A stretch of 64,000 nt of DNA from CBDCGV01 sp965216955 (GCA_965216955.1 CBDCGV010000011.1:310001-374000); one strand, 5' to 3'; shown: positions 17,485 through 26,915, counted from the stretch's first letter. Notes: generated by a model from the sequence alone, not told the origin. Translations and numbers: made by a program.

Positions 17485-19689
17485 CTAATTTGCCATCTCA
17501 CTCATAAACTTAATCCGATAAAGTTGAATGTCTTCTATTTCTATATCGTCTTCTTGTAATTCGGAAAAAGCCTCATTAATATCATCTGATTCAGCTTCCA
17601 TGAAATAATCATGAATAATTTCTTGGCTATCTTCATCAATCATTTCATCAACAAAATAATTAATATCCAATTTTGTCCCGGAATTAACAATGGCATCTAA
17701 CTCATCAATAAGTTTATCCATAGAAATACCCCGTGAACTAGCAATTTCATCTAATGGTATTTTTTTATCAATATTTTGAATAATCGCCACTTTCTGGCCT
17801 GACTTATTAACGATTGATTTCATTACAAAATCTGTAGGCCTATCAATATTATTCTCTTCGACATAAGTAGCGATTAGCTTTACAAATTCTCTTCCAAATC
17901 GATTGGCCTTTCCCATACTTACACCAGAGATATTTGATAACTCTTCAATATTAATAGGGTATTGAGTAGCCATATCTTCTAAAGAAGGGTCTTGAAAAAT
18001 CACATAAGGTGGGAAATTCTTTTGCTTAGCAACTTTCTTTCTTAAATCTTGTAAAATCTTAAACAAAACAGGATCAACAGCATTTCCATTACTCTTGGCA
18101 CTTGTAACAACATGCTCTTCGTTTCCTCCCCCGGCAGGATAGGTGTGGTTAAGGACAATATTAATAGAATAAGGGGCCTCAATATATGTATGTCCCTTTT
18201 CTGTTATTCTAAGAAGTCCATATTGTTCTATGTCTTTTTCTAGAAGATTTTCAAGCAATGCTTTTCTTAGGATAGTGTTCCAAAAAATAGGTGTCTGATC
18301 TTTACCTACTCCAAAAGAACTTAGCTGGTCGTGTTTAAACGTAATCATATCATTGTTTTTCTTTCCTAAAAGAAAATTAACGATGTAATTAATTTTAAAC
18401 TGCTCATTTACTTCTTTAATTGCTTTAATTCCCAGCAAAATTGGCTCTTTCGCATCTATCTCTTCTTTTGGAGTTTTACAATTATCACACATCTCATCGC
18501 AATGACTTTGATAATCTTCTCCAAAGTAGTGAAGCACAAAACGCTTTCGACATTCTCCCGTTTCTGCATAAGCAGTAACTTCCATTAAATGTTGTAAAGT
18601 AATTTCCCTTTCCGAAACGGGCTTATCTCGCATAAATTTTTCTAATTTATCGATATCCTTGTGTGCAAAATAAGCAATACATTTTCCGTCTAAGCCATCA
18701 CGCCCGGCACGTCCTGTTTCTTGGTAATAATTTTCTAAGCTCTTAGGAATATCATAATGAATTACAAAGCGCACATCAGGTTTGTCTATACCCATTCCAA
18801 AAGCAATAGTTGCTACAATGACATCCACATCTTCCATTAGAAAACGATCCTGTGTCTCCGAGCGAACGGCAGAATCTAATCCTGCATGGTAAGGGGCAGC
18901 ATTAATTCCATTTATCTGTAACACCTCCGCAACTTCTTCTGTAGATTTTCTACTAAGGCAATAGACTATTCCACATCTTCCCGTGTCTGGATGCTTAATG
19001 AACTGAACCATATCCTTAATGGTGGCATCTTTATTTAGTTTAGGACGAACTTCATAGTACAGGTTTTCTCTTAAAAAAGAAGAAATGTAAACACAAGGGT
19101 CTTCCATGCGTAGTGTTTTCATAATATCCGACTGTACCTTTGGTGTAGCAGTGGCCGTCAAAGCCATCATAGGGATATTATCCCCTATTTTCTCAATCAT
19201 AGACCGAATTCGACGATATTCTGGACGAAAATCGTGACCCCATTCTGATATACAATGCGCCTCATCAACAGCAACAAAAGAAATATTTACAGCGCTAAAG
19301 AACTCGATATATTCTTCCTTTATCAAAGACTCAGGTGCGACATATAAAATCTTGGTATTTCCCTGTTTAATATCCTCCTTTACTTTATCAACTTGTGATT
19401 TATTTAAAGAAGAGTTTAAAAAATGAGCAATACTATCATTATTACTATATCCCCTTACTAAATCCACTTGATTTTTCATTAACGCAATAAGCGGAGAAAT
19501 TACTATCGCTGTTCCTTTACTCAAGATGGCTGGCAATTGATAACAAAGTGATTTTCCTCCTCCAGTAGGCATAATAACAAACGTGTCCTTATGTGCCAAA
19601 ACACTTTGTATAATGGCCTCTTGATTGCCTTTAAACGCCTCAAAACCAAAATATTTTTTTAGGGATTCTACTAATATTCCTGCTGACAT
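17485..19689 (-). CDS. recQ: ATP-dependent DNA helicase RecQ
   Basis: A 3'-5' DNA helicase acting in recombination and fork repair; 734 residues, typical of the long Bacteroidota form. Walker A is PTGGGKS (residues 41-47) and Walker B DEAH (142-145), in VDEAHCISEWGHDFRP. Helicase motif VI is YYQETGRAGRDG. The RecQ zinc-binding domain carries four cysteines (GECRKRF... HCDEMCDNCKTP), followed by a winged helix. An HRDC domain (LRKKVAKQKNFPPYVIFQD) follows, then a further helical extension with a strongly acidic C-terminus ending RIKFMSEMAN. Start ATG 19689. It is divergent from manC with 233 bases between; a TATATTTG-like -7 element on the minus strand lies at 19760-19767, but no matching -33 was found. 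Confidence 0.95.
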   Translation of the reverse strand: MSAGILVESLKKYFGFEAFKGNQEAIIQSVLAHKDTFVIMPTGGGKSLCYQLPAILSKGTAIVISPLIALMKNQVDLVRGYSNNDSIAHFLNSSLNKSQVDKVKEDIKQGNTKILYVAPESLIKEEYIEFFSAVNISFVAVDEAHCISEWGHDFRPEYRRIRSMIEKIGDNIPMMALTATATPKVQSDIMKTLRMEDPCVYISSFLRENLYYEVRPKLNKDATIKDMVQFIKHPDTGRCGIVYCLSRKSTEEVAEVLQINGINAAPYHAGLDSAVRSETQDRFLMEDVDVIVATIAFGMGIDKPDVRFVIHYDIPKSLENYYQETGRAGRDGLDGKCIAYFAHKDIDKLEKFMRDKPVSEREITLQHLMEVTAYAETGECRKRFVLHYFGEDYQSHCDEMCDNCKTPKEEIDAKEPILLGIKAIKEVNEQFKINYIVNFLLGKKNNDMITFKHDQLSSFGVGKDQTPIFWNTILRKALLENLLEKDIEQYGLLRITEKGHTYIEAPYSINIVLNHTYPAGGGNEEHVVTSAKSNGNAVDPVLFKILQDLRKKVAKQKNFPPYVIFQDPSLEDMATQYPINIEELSNISGVSMGKANRFGREFVKLIATYVEENNIDRPTDFVMKSIVNKSGQKVAIIQNIDKKIPLDEIASSRGISMDKLIDELDAIVNSGTKLDINYFVDEMIDEDSQEIIHDYFMEAESDDINEAFSELQEDDIEIEDIQLYRIKFMSEMAN

Positions 19690-19922
19690 ACTTTTTCCTT
19701 TACACTTTTACTCCTTATCCATTATAAAATGCAAGTTTCTAAACCCACATTTGCTAAAACAAATATAATTGCTTACATATTATGCGATAGATAGCCAATT
19801 TTTACTAAAAAGTTAATTGAAATTTGGCAAAATATTCAACTTTTTTACAATAAATAACAGTTAGAAGCTCTAAGGATATTTACCTTTACAAAGTAATAAG
19901 GTATTGCCTTAAATTAAAATAA

Positions 19923-20327
19923 ATGAATAAAACAAATACATACGTAGCCATAATGGCGGGAGGCATTGGGAGTAGATTTTGGCCAGCTAGTAGAACTACG
20001 TTACCAAAGCAGTTTTTAGATATTCTGGGAACAGGAAAAACACTCATTCAGGCAACTTATGAACGCTTCCTAAAACTTTGCCCCAAAGAGCATATTTTTA
20101 TCCTTACCAATAAGATATATATTGATCTGGTTAAGGAGCAGCTGCCCGAGTTAAAAGATGACCAAATTTTGGGAGAACCAGCCAGAAAAAATACTGCGCC
20201 CTGTATTGCATATGTATCTCATAAAATCAAAGTCAAGAATCCAAATGCTAACATTATTGTGGCACCATCTGACCACATTGTTTTAAACGAAAAGGAATTC
20301 ACCCCGTATTGGTCAAAAAGCTATTGA
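19923..20327 (+). CDS. manC: Mannose-1-phosphate guanylyltransferase, N-terminal part (frameshifted)
   Basis: N-terminal 134 residues of the nucleotidyltransferase that makes GDP-mannose from mannose-1-phosphate and GTP for polysaccharide synthesis. The signature is AGGIGSRFWPASR, then LPKQFLDI. LGEPARKNTAPCIAY and IVAPSDH are the conserved active-site strands. The frame ends abnormally at TGA 20325-20327 after FTPYWSKSY. Removing one C from CCCC (20302-20305) turns this into FTRIGQKAIDFVSKNDALV, continuous with the second part and giving 364 residues, the normal length. A one-base sequence error or recent mutation is likely. Confidence 0.85.
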   Translation: MNKTNTYVAIMAGGIGSRFWPASRTTLPKQFLDILGTGKTLIQATYERFLKLCPKEHIFILTNKIYIDLVKEQLPELKDDQILGEPARKNTAPCIAYVSHKIKVKNPNANIIVAPSDHIVLNEKEFTPYWSKSY

Positions 20328-20367
20328 CTTTGTATCTAAAAATGACGCCTTAGTAACTTTAGGCATT

Positions 20368-21018
20368 GTGCCAACAAGGCCTGATACTGGTTATGGGTAC
20401 ATACAATTCAGAGAGGGGGTGGTAGAAAAAGAAATTTTTAAAGTAAAAACCTTTACAGAAAAGCCCAACTTTTCAACCGCTGAAAAATTCATTGATAGTG
20501 GTGATTTTCTTTGGAACGCAGGTATTTTTATATGGAATGTGAACAGCATTCTTTCTTCTTTTCAAAAACACCTGCACGACATATATGAGACTTTTATAGA
20601 AGCGGAGTCTTTTTTTTATACAGAAAAAGAAGACAAAGCCATTCTCAAAGCTTTTACTGTTTGTCCAAGTATTTCTATTGATTATGGCATAATGGAAAAA
20701 GCTGAGAATGTATATATCATTCCTTCCGATTTCGGCTGGTCAGATCTTGGCACCTGGAAATCTTTACATTCTGAAAAAGAAAAAGACTCAAATAACAATG
20801 CTACGATTGGCAATATGATAAAGACTTATGATGCAAGTAATAACATGATAAGTGTTCCAGACGAAAAACTTGTAATTATTCAAGGATTAGAAAATTTCAT
20901 TGTTGTAGATACGGATGATGTTTTGCTTATCTGCAATAAAGAGAAAGAACAAATGATCAAACAGATCACTTCTGATATTAAAAAAAGAGAAAAAAGGATC
21001 GACTTATTTATAAGCTAG
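20368..21018 (+). CDS. manC: Mannose-1-phosphate guanylyltransferase, C-terminal part (frameshifted)
   Basis: Second part of the same enzyme in the shifted frame; the reading frame is open from about 20306 and the GTG at 20368 is probably not a real start. GIVPTRPDTGYGYI, TFTEKP and FLWNAGIFIWN are the sugar-binding motifs of the mannose-1-phosphate guanylyltransferase family. IDYGIMEKAENVYIIPSDFGWSDLG completes the nucleotidyltransferase domain, and a short left-handed beta-helix-like tail follows. There is no fused phosphomannose isomerase domain, so it is the short, single-function type. Confidence 0.85.
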   Translation: MPTRPDTGYGYIQFREGVVEKEIFKVKTFTEKPNFSTAEKFIDSGDFLWNAGIFIWNVNSILSSFQKHLHDIYETFIEAESFFYTEKEDKAILKAFTVCPSISIDYGIMEKAENVYIIPSDFGWSDLGTWKSLHSEKEKDSNNNATIGNMIKTYDASNNMISVPDEKLVIIQGLENFIVVDTDDVLLICNKEKEQMIKQITSDIKKREKRIDLFIS

Positions 21019-21084
21019 TTCTTTATCCATTAATAGAATTCTGTTGTACTAACTCAAGGACAATTTAAATCACGCAACAAAACA

Positions 21085-21582
21085 ATGAACACTTTAAAAG
21101 TTGCCATATTTCAATTAAACCTTGTTTGGGAGAATATTGCTTCCAATATGCAGAAAATAGAGGATTTAGCCTATTCAATTTCAGAAAATATAGATCTAAT
21201 TGTTTTACCTGAAATGTTTACAACAGGGTTTTCCATGAATGCGAAGAAGCATGCAGAAACTATGGATGGAAAAACGATAGGAAGAATAAAAAAAATCGCC
21301 AAAGATCTTAATTGCACGATTGCTGGAAGTATAATAATAAAGGAAGATGAAGTTTTTCGAAATAGGTTCATTTGGATTGGCCCTAAAAATAAGTGTCTCA
21401 CCTATGATAAAAGACATTCTTTTTCTCTTTTAGAGGAAGAAACTGTTTATACAAGTGGAAATAAAAAAACACTAATTGAATATCAAAACTGGAAAGTAAG
21501 TCCATTTATTTGCTATGATCTTAGGTTTCCAGTTTGGTGTAGGGAATTTGGAAGAAGAAACGCTTCAAATATATGTAGCTAA
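21085..21582 (+). CDS. Nitrilase-family amidohydrolase, N-terminal part (frameshifted)
   Basis: N-terminal two-thirds of a carbon-nitrogen hydrolase similar to YafV/omega-amidase, which hydrolyses alpha-ketoglutaramate or alpha-ketosuccinamate released by transamination. The E-K-C triad is visible: E43 in LPEMFTTGF, the Lys of YDKRHSF, and the Cys of FICYDLRFPVW. The frame then drifts into EFGRRNASNICS and stops. Removing one G from the GGG at 21542-21544 gives CRNLEEETLQIYVANWP, continuous with the next fragment, for a total of 258 residues, normal for YafV. It starts 66 bases after manC. Confidence 0.8.
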   Translation: MNTLKVAIFQLNLVWENIASNMQKIEDLAYSISENIDLIVLPEMFTTGFSMNAKKHAETMDGKTIGRIKKIAKDLNCTIAGSIIIKEDEVFRNRFIWIGPKNKCLTYDKRHSFSLLEEETVYTSGNKKTLIEYQNWKVSPFICYDLRFPVWCREFGRRNASNICS

Positions 21583-21862
21583 CTGGCCCGCTAAACGTAG
21601 CCATCACTGGAAGCACTTACTCAAAGCTAGAGCGATAGAGAATCAATGTTATGTTATAGGGGTTAATAGAGTTGGAAATGACAATAATAATGTTGCACAC
21701 TCTGGAGATTCAAGTATTTTTGATTTTAAGGGAGAAGAATTGTTGACCATCAAGGATGAAGAAACTATCAAAATTACTTCCTTAAGCTTAGAAGAACTGA
21801 TGAACTATAGAAAAAGATATCCTTTTCAAAAAGATAGAGATAATTTTACAATTGTTCCATAA
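21515..21862 (+). CDS. Nitrilase-family amidohydrolase, C-terminal part (frameshifted)
   Basis: C-terminal part of the omega-amidase-like enzyme in the shifted frame; the ATG at 21515 lies inside the first fragment and is not a real start. From VANWPAKRSHHWKHLLKARA onward it shows the conserved nitrilase strand, then AIENQCYVIGVNRVG and GDSSIFDFKG. Its stop codon TAA (21860-21862) shares a base with the ATG of the next gene, so the two are translationally coupled. Confidence 0.8.
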   Translation: MILGFQFGVGNLEEETLQIYVANWPAKRSHHWKHLLKARAIENQCYVIGVNRVGNDNNNVAHSGDSSIFDFKGEELLTIKDEETIKITSLSLEELMNYRKRYPFQKDRDNFTIVP

Positions 21863-22191
21863 TGGCTTTTAAAGAAAAAGATTGGGAAGAAATAGAAGCT
21901 CGGTTGGAGCAAAGGTTTGGTAAAAAACCAAACTTGCAAAGCATCCTGTTTCTGATTGGACACAGAGAATTGGGGCAATTAGAACATAAATTCAGCAAAG
22001 AACAAAAACAAGATTTAATTCACATAGCCGTTTGCACCCTATTAAGTAGAAAAGGTTATTACAAATATCTTGGTAAAGACAAAGATGGGTGGCCCCACTT
22101 TGTATTTACTAATGAAAAAAACAACCTTAATCATAAGGAACAGGAAAATTTGCTAAAAGAGGAGATTATTCATTATTTTAAAGAGTTGTAA
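21862..22191 (+). CDS. Small conserved protein coupled to nitrilase
   Basis: A 109-residue soluble protein with no signal peptide. It has an acidic helical N-terminus (EKDWEEIEARLEQRFGKKPN), then QSILFLIGHRELGQLEHKF and HIAVCTLLSRKGYYKY, and a DGWPHFVF strand near the end. The pattern looks like a conserved uncharacterised Bacteroidota family, but I cannot name a domain. Its ATG overlaps the nitrilase stop by one base (ATAATGG), and 12 bases separate it from the cyclophilin gene. Expression is probably tied to the nitrilase. Confidence 0.75.
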   Translation: MAFKEKDWEEIEARLEQRFGKKPNLQSILFLIGHRELGQLEHKFSKEQKQDLIHIAVCTLLSRKGYYKYLGKDKDGWPHFVFTNEKNNLNHKEQENLLKEEIIHYFKEL

Positions 22192-22203
22192 ATAAAATTC
22201 AAA

Positions 22204-22854
22204 ATGAGACAGTTATTATTTGGTGCAGCAGTATTATTTACCTTGTTAAGTTGTAATAGAGAACAAATGGTTCTTATATCTACTAATCATGGTGACATAA
22301 AGTTAAAGCTGTATGAAGAAACACCGCTTCATAAAGAGAATTTTTTTAAGCTTGTTAATGAGGGTTATTTTGATAGTCTATTATTCCATAGAGTGATTAA
22401 TGAATTTATGGTTCAAGGTGGTGATCCAAATTCAAAAAATGCTACAAAAAATGCTGCTTTAGGTTCAGGAGGGCCTGGTTATACTATTCCGGCTGAGTTT
22501 AATTCGAAGTTAATTCATAAAAAGGGTGCACTAGCTGCTGCAAGAATGCCAGATCAAATGAATCCTGAAAAAGCATCCTCAGGATCTCAGTTTTATATTG
22601 TTCATGGTAAAAAAGTTGCCGAGCAAGAACTTAGCTATTTGGAAAATAAATCTGGTATAAAGTATAGTGAAGAACAAAAAACAATTTATAAGACTATTGG
22701 TGGAACTCCTTTCTTAGACAATAATTATACTGTTTTTGGAGAAGTTGTTGAAGGGATTGAAGTCGTCGATAATATTGCCGATGTTAGTACGAACCCCAGG
22801 GATCGCCCTATTGAAGATGTTATTATGAAACAAGTCAAAGTAGTTAAAAAATAA
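22204..22854 (+). CDS. Cyclophilin-type peptidyl-prolyl isomerase lipoprotein
   Basis: A 216-residue lipoprotein (leader MRQLLFGAAVLFTLLSC) with a complete cyclophilin domain that isomerises proline peptide bonds in exported proteins. FHRVINEFMVQGGDP supplies the catalytic Arg and the F/M/Q pocket, and SGSQFYIVHG and NYTVFGEVVEGIEVVD complete the fold. A family-specific insertion (about residues 135-165) extends between the last conserved strands. It is anchored in the periplasm, probably on the outer membrane, and helps fold envelope proteins. It sits in the plus-strand run between the 109-residue protein and obg. Confidence 0.92.
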   Translation: MRQLLFGAAVLFTLLSCNREQMVLISTNHGDIKLKLYEETPLHKENFFKLVNEGYFDSLLFHRVINEFMVQGGDPNSKNATKNAALGSGGPGYTIPAEFNSKLIHKKGALAAARMPDQMNPEKASSGSQFYIVHGKKVAEQELSYLENKSGIKYSEEQKTIYKTIGGTPFLDNNYTVFGEVVEGIEVVDNIADVSTNPRDRPIEDVIMKQVKVVKK

Positions 22855-22884
22855 ACCCTTGTTAAGTGGGGAAGATCATTTGAG

Positions 22885-23886
22885 ATGGAAGGGGGAAATT
22901 TTGTTGATTATGTAAAAATTCATTGCCGCTCAGGCAATGGAGGAGTGGGGTCTCTGCACTTCAGAAGAGAAAAACATGTGCCAAAAGGTGGCCCTGATGG
23001 AGGAGATGGTGGCCGTGGGGGTCATATAATTTTGCGCGGCAATAAACAACTCTGGACTTTACTCCATTTAAAATACAAGAAACATGTTATTGCTAAAAAT
23101 GGAGGAAATGGAGAAGGAGGGTTAAGATCAGGATCTAATGGAGAAGACATTATTCTAGAAGTCCCTTTAGGTACTGTAGCAAAAGACTTTGAAACAGGTA
23201 AAAAAGAAATTGAAATCTTAGAAGATGGGCAAGAGTTTGTTTGGCTTGAAGGGGGAAAAGGAGGCTTGGGCAATAACCACTTTAAATCTGCCACTCGACA
23301 AGCACCTATGTATGCTCAACCAGGTTTATCTGGCAAAGAAGCATGGAAAATTCTAGAATTAAAAGTACTTGCAGATGTAGGGCTAGTTGGGTTTCCAAAT
23401 GCTGGCAAGTCCACATTATTATCTGTTTTAAGCGCTGCAAAACCCAAAGTAGCCAATTATCCATTTACCACACTCGTTCCAAACCTCGGAGTCGTCTCAT
23501 ATAGAGATGACAAATCTTTCGTTATGGCAGACATCCCCGGTATTATAGAAGGAGCTCATAAAGGCAAAGGTTTAGGACATCGCTTTTTAAGGCATATTGA
23601 ACGAAACGCCCTTTTATTTTTTTTAATTCCAAGTGACAGTGAGAACATTGTCAAAGAATATAAAACACTATTAAACGAACTGGAAAAATTTAATCCAGAA
23701 TTGCTCCATAAAGACCGTTTACTAGGGGTCAGCAAATCTGATCTTTTAGATGAAGAACTTATAGCACTGATAAAAATGGAATTGCCAAAAGAAGTAGAGT
23801 GTGTCTTTTTCTCTTCAGCAACACAACAAGGTATCTTAGAACTAAAAGACAAACTTTGGAAACTAATAAATAAAAAAGTGCTTTAA
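22885..23886 (+). CDS. obg: GTPase Obg
   Basis: Essential ribosome-assembly and stress GTPase. It has 333 residues: the glycine-rich Obg fold (residues 1-155, with RSGNGGVGSLHFRREK and GPDGGDGGRGG) and a GTPase domain with G1 GFPNAGKST, G2/G3 NYPFTT and DIPGIIEGAH, and a G4-like VSKSDLL. The optional C-terminal OCT domain is absent, as in most Bacteroidota. Start ATG 22885, as MEGGNFVDYVKI matches the family. It is convergent with the AddB-like gene, with 52 bases between the stops. Confidence 0.95.
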   Translation: MEGGNFVDYVKIHCRSGNGGVGSLHFRREKHVPKGGPDGGDGGRGGHIILRGNKQLWTLLHLKYKKHVIAKNGGNGEGGLRSGSNGEDIILEVPLGTVAKDFETGKKEIEILEDGQEFVWLEGGKGGLGNNHFKSATRQAPMYAQPGLSGKEAWKILELKVLADVGLVGFPNAGKSTLLSVLSAAKPKVANYPFTTLVPNLGVVSYRDDKSFVMADIPGIIEGAHKGKGLGHRFLRHIERNALLFFLIPSDSENIVKEYKTLLNELEKFNPELLHKDRLLGVSKSDLLDEELIALIKMELPKEVECVFFSSATQQGILELKDKLWKLINKKVL

Positions 23887-23938
23887 AAAGTGCCTTTTGT
23901 TTTTAATGTTTTGCAGTTTTACAAATGCTGATCAATAA

Positions 23939-26812
23939 TTACTCCATTGTTGGCAAGAGATTAAAGTATGGACTCTGTTCTAATTTATGCGGTTTTGTCT
24001 TTAACTTAAATGGTGTATCATTATCAAATACTTCAGAAAGCAAAGTATTAAGTTTACGCTTGTAAACAACTAATTCCTCACTTGAAATTATACTTCCATT
24101 CCTTAATTTTAGCAACCCTGAATCAATATCTCTAACAGTATAAAACCCTACTTTAATATTATTATTGTTTTCACACAACAAATATAACAACGCATAAAAA
24201 TACCCTTGGAACCCTTCTTTGTAATCATCGTTTTTAAAGTAGAAATCGAAATATTCTTCGAGTGAAAGCAGTGCTTTTTTGTAAAATGGGCTTCTTATTT
24301 TTGCTGCTCCTGTTTTATAGTCAATAATTTGAACGACTTCTTTTGAGCCTTCTTTTATCAAATCAACTCTGTCAATAACTCCTTTTAAAAGGACTTCTTT
24401 ATTTTTAGAAAAGGAATATGGAGCATGCAATTTCTTCTCCAAGGCAATAACTTTAAAGGGGCATCTCGAAATATCAGCAGTAATTATTTTTCTTGCTAAT
24501 TCCGTGATAATATCCTTAATTAATGCGTTTTTTCCTTCTAGTTTCTCTAGTTGGACAGCATAGTTTTCCTTTAAAAAAGCTTTTTCAATGGCTTTATAAA
24601 TCAATTTATCACTCAACACTTTTTCTAAATCCTCCTTATGCACCCACCCATCGTAATCTAAAAACGGCATATACAACTGCTCCATAGTAGAATGAAAAAG
24701 CGTTCCAAAAATTCTATAATCCACATGCTCCGCCGTCTCATTGGGCTCTCTTATTTCTGCAATGTATTTTAAGTAGAATAAAAAAGGATCTCTCAAATAA
24801 GTTGTTAATGCTGTTGGACTAACCGAACGATCCCCCTCTAAAAAGGCTGCCAACTTTTTCAAAACATCTTCTGCCTTATCAATTTCCTCTATTTTAAAAC
24901 TATTTTCTTTTTTGCTTTTAGCTCTAACAACACTTTGTGAAACAGATATCAACTTGTTGGCTGAAAAGTCGCTTAAAATTTGCTCTATAAATCGACTTTT
25001 GTTTTGATTAACGCCCACACCTTCATTTAAATAAACCAGATCTACATTTTTTGCTCTTTGAAATAACCTATAAAAGTGATAGCTAAAAATTTCATCCCCA
25101 TCCTCATGTGTAGGAATTTCAAAAACACTTCTAATTAAGTAAGGTATAAATGAAACAGCTCTTTTCCCTCCAGTAGGCAAATAACCCTCATTCATTGAAA
25201 GCATTATTACATTTTCAAAATCCAAATTCCTTGTTTCCAAAAAACCCATTATTTGTACATTGGCCTCTTTGTTTGTTGTAAAAGGAACTTTAGTTGTTCC
25301 TATTATTTGAAGAAGTGTATTTAAAAAGGAAGGAAATGCCAGCTGATAATTCTGTTTTTGAAAAATAGCCATTACCTCTGAAATAGAATGGATGCTCTCG
25401 CATAACATTATATACTCATTTATATAGTCCTCTTTCAATTTGGCCTCAATCTTTTCCTTTATTTTAGTAAAGAGTTCTAATAAAATATCGTTGGAGATTT
25501 CAGCAGCTCCAAGCGCTATTAAAAACGAACCAACATCTTCAAATTCCTGAAACAGGTCTGCCTCTACCAAATACAAATTCTGATGTACTATGGAATTCTT
25601 AAACTCCAACCGTTTCTTTTCCGGGATTAATTTTCTAATTAAAAGGTTTTCAAAAAATCTAAAAATGTCTTTATAATAAAAAAAGGTCTTCTTATCTCTC
25701 TGTCTCTTATTTTTTAACAATTGTGTTATTGAAAACAATAACTGGCAAGAAGAAGACGAGCCCAACGAGTATCCCATAGTTATATTCGAGTCTTCTAAAT
25801 GCGATGGCAATTGAGGTATTATATAGTTTAATAAAGATTCGTCGTTTAAAACTAAAACGGTTTTTTGACCCTTTTTGACATATGCTTCTAATAATTCAAA
25901 GGCATAATTAACCTGACTACTATCATTTGAAGCTTCAACAACTTGAATGTTTTTTTGCTGTTGAATAAGTTCTGTAGAAATTTTAAAAGTGTTTTTTTCA
26001 GATAATCGTTCCAGGTTTTCTCTTAAGTGATTTCCCGCCTTATGCAAGGTGTTTTCAAGATAAAAATCATCCGTATCCCAAACTATTATTGCATCATAAT
26101 ACAACTGCAATGCTCTAAAAATTCTATACTCAGAAGTGGACAACGCATTAAACCCCGCTAATACAATTTGACGATTAGAAAAATTAATCTGCTGACTTTC
26201 TAATTGATTAACCAAATCTTTGTAAAGCATTCCTTCGTAAGCAATATTTCTTTTTTTAAGAACATCATTGAGTTCATTATAAATGGAATCAAGAGACTGG
26301 TAGTATGCTTTGAATCGATCTGTATAAACGTTTTTATCTCCCTTGCTTGAGTTTATGCTTTCCCAAAACTGATGAAGCAATTGCATCTTTTCTTCAGGAA
26401 GTTCAAAAGCATCATCAATTGTCTTTATGTCTGATATAAAAGAAAAAAGCTTTTGTGCATCAGCCATGTACTTGTCAATTTCATCAAAATCTTTTATTAA
26501 TGTTTTTCCAAAATGATAAAACTCTTCAAAGTCCGTTTTATCATTTAACAATTTCAAATAAATAGGATACAGCTCTGCCAATAGTGTTAATTCATCCGCA
26601 ACCTCTTTATTACAAGCATCACTTACAAATTGTTGAATACTTAGGATTTCTGGCAACCAAAATGCATTTTTTTGCTGCGCCACTTTCTGAATTACAATTT
26701 TTTTAAATACTGCACTCGCCCTTTTAGTTGGAAAAACAAAAATCGACTCCTCCAAGTTTCCAATGTGATCAGGAATTAATTTTTCGTACAATGCCTCTAA
26801 AAATGATTGCAT
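23939..26812 (-). CDS. AddB/RecB-like PD-(D/E)XK nuclease
   Basis: A 957-residue protein: an inactivated superfamily I helicase-like body with a C-terminal RecB-family nuclease. The N-terminus (SIFVFPTKRASAVF) corresponds to AddB but lacks a Walker A motif. Nuclease motifs are FGTLFHSTMEQLY (His), KGVIDRVDLI (Asp) and QIIDYKTGAAK (Asp, Lys). The four cysteines of the AddB iron-sulfur cluster are not present. In the family this subunit works with a UvrD-like AddA partner in double-strand break resection, but no AddA gene is adjacent here: downstream is obg and upstream the beta-helix lipoprotein. Start ATG 26812. Confidence 0.8.
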   Translation of the reverse strand: MQSFLEALYEKLIPDHIGNLEESIFVFPTKRASAVFKKIVIQKVAQQKNAFWLPEILSIQQFVSDACNKEVADELTLLAELYPIYLKLLNDKTDFEEFYHFGKTLIKDFDEIDKYMADAQKLFSFISDIKTIDDAFELPEEKMQLLHQFWESINSSKGDKNVYTDRFKAYYQSLDSIYNELNDVLKKRNIAYEGMLYKDLVNQLESQQINFSNRQIVLAGFNALSTSEYRIFRALQLYYDAIIVWDTDDFYLENTLHKAGNHLRENLERLSEKNTFKISTELIQQQKNIQVVEASNDSSQVNYAFELLEAYVKKGQKTVLVLNDESLLNYIIPQLPSHLEDSNITMGYSLGSSSSCQLLFSITQLLKNKRQRDKKTFFYYKDIFRFFENLLIRKLIPEKKRLEFKNSIVHQNLYLVEADLFQEFEDVGSFLIALGAAEISNDILLELFTKIKEKIEAKLKEDYINEYIMLCESIHSISEVMAIFQKQNYQLAFPSFLNTLLQIIGTTKVPFTTNKEANVQIMGFLETRNLDFENVIMLSMNEGYLPTGGKRAVSFIPYLIRSVFEIPTHEDGDEIFSYHFYRLFQRAKNVDLVYLNEGVGVNQNKSRFIEQILSDFSANKLISVSQSVVRAKSKKENSFKIEEIDKAEDVLKKLAAFLEGDRSVSPTALTTYLRDPFLFYLKYIAEIREPNETAEHVDYRIFGTLFHSTMEQLYMPFLDYDGWVHKEDLEKVLSDKLIYKAIEKAFLKENYAVQLEKLEGKNALIKDIITELARKIITADISRCPFKVIALEKKLHAPYSFSKNKEVLLKGVIDRVDLIKEGSKEVVQIIDYKTGAAKIRSPFYKKALLSLEEYFDFYFKNDDYKEGFQGYFYALLYLLCENNNNIKVGFYTVRDIDSGLLKLRNGSIISSEELVVYKRKLNTLLSEVFDNDTPFKLKTKPHKLEQSPYFNLLPTME

Positions 26813-26915
26813 GACTTAAAGTTAGAAGAGTTTTGGTAAATACAGACAATATGAACAGTATGTGTGCATTGTGAAAACTTACGAAAATTGTAAATCATTG
26901 TCCTTTAAACAATTA

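Noticed and set aside
20280..21600. Programmed ribosomal frameshifting in manC and the nitrilase gene
   Set aside because: No slippery heptamer with downstream structure was seen; the breaks fall in short C or G runs in ordinary metabolic genes, so error or mutation is simpler.
23887..23938. Possible terminator AAAAG-TGC-CTTTT between obg and the AddB-like gene
   Set aside because: Five weak A-T-rich pairs with a 3-base loop; not convincing as a terminator.
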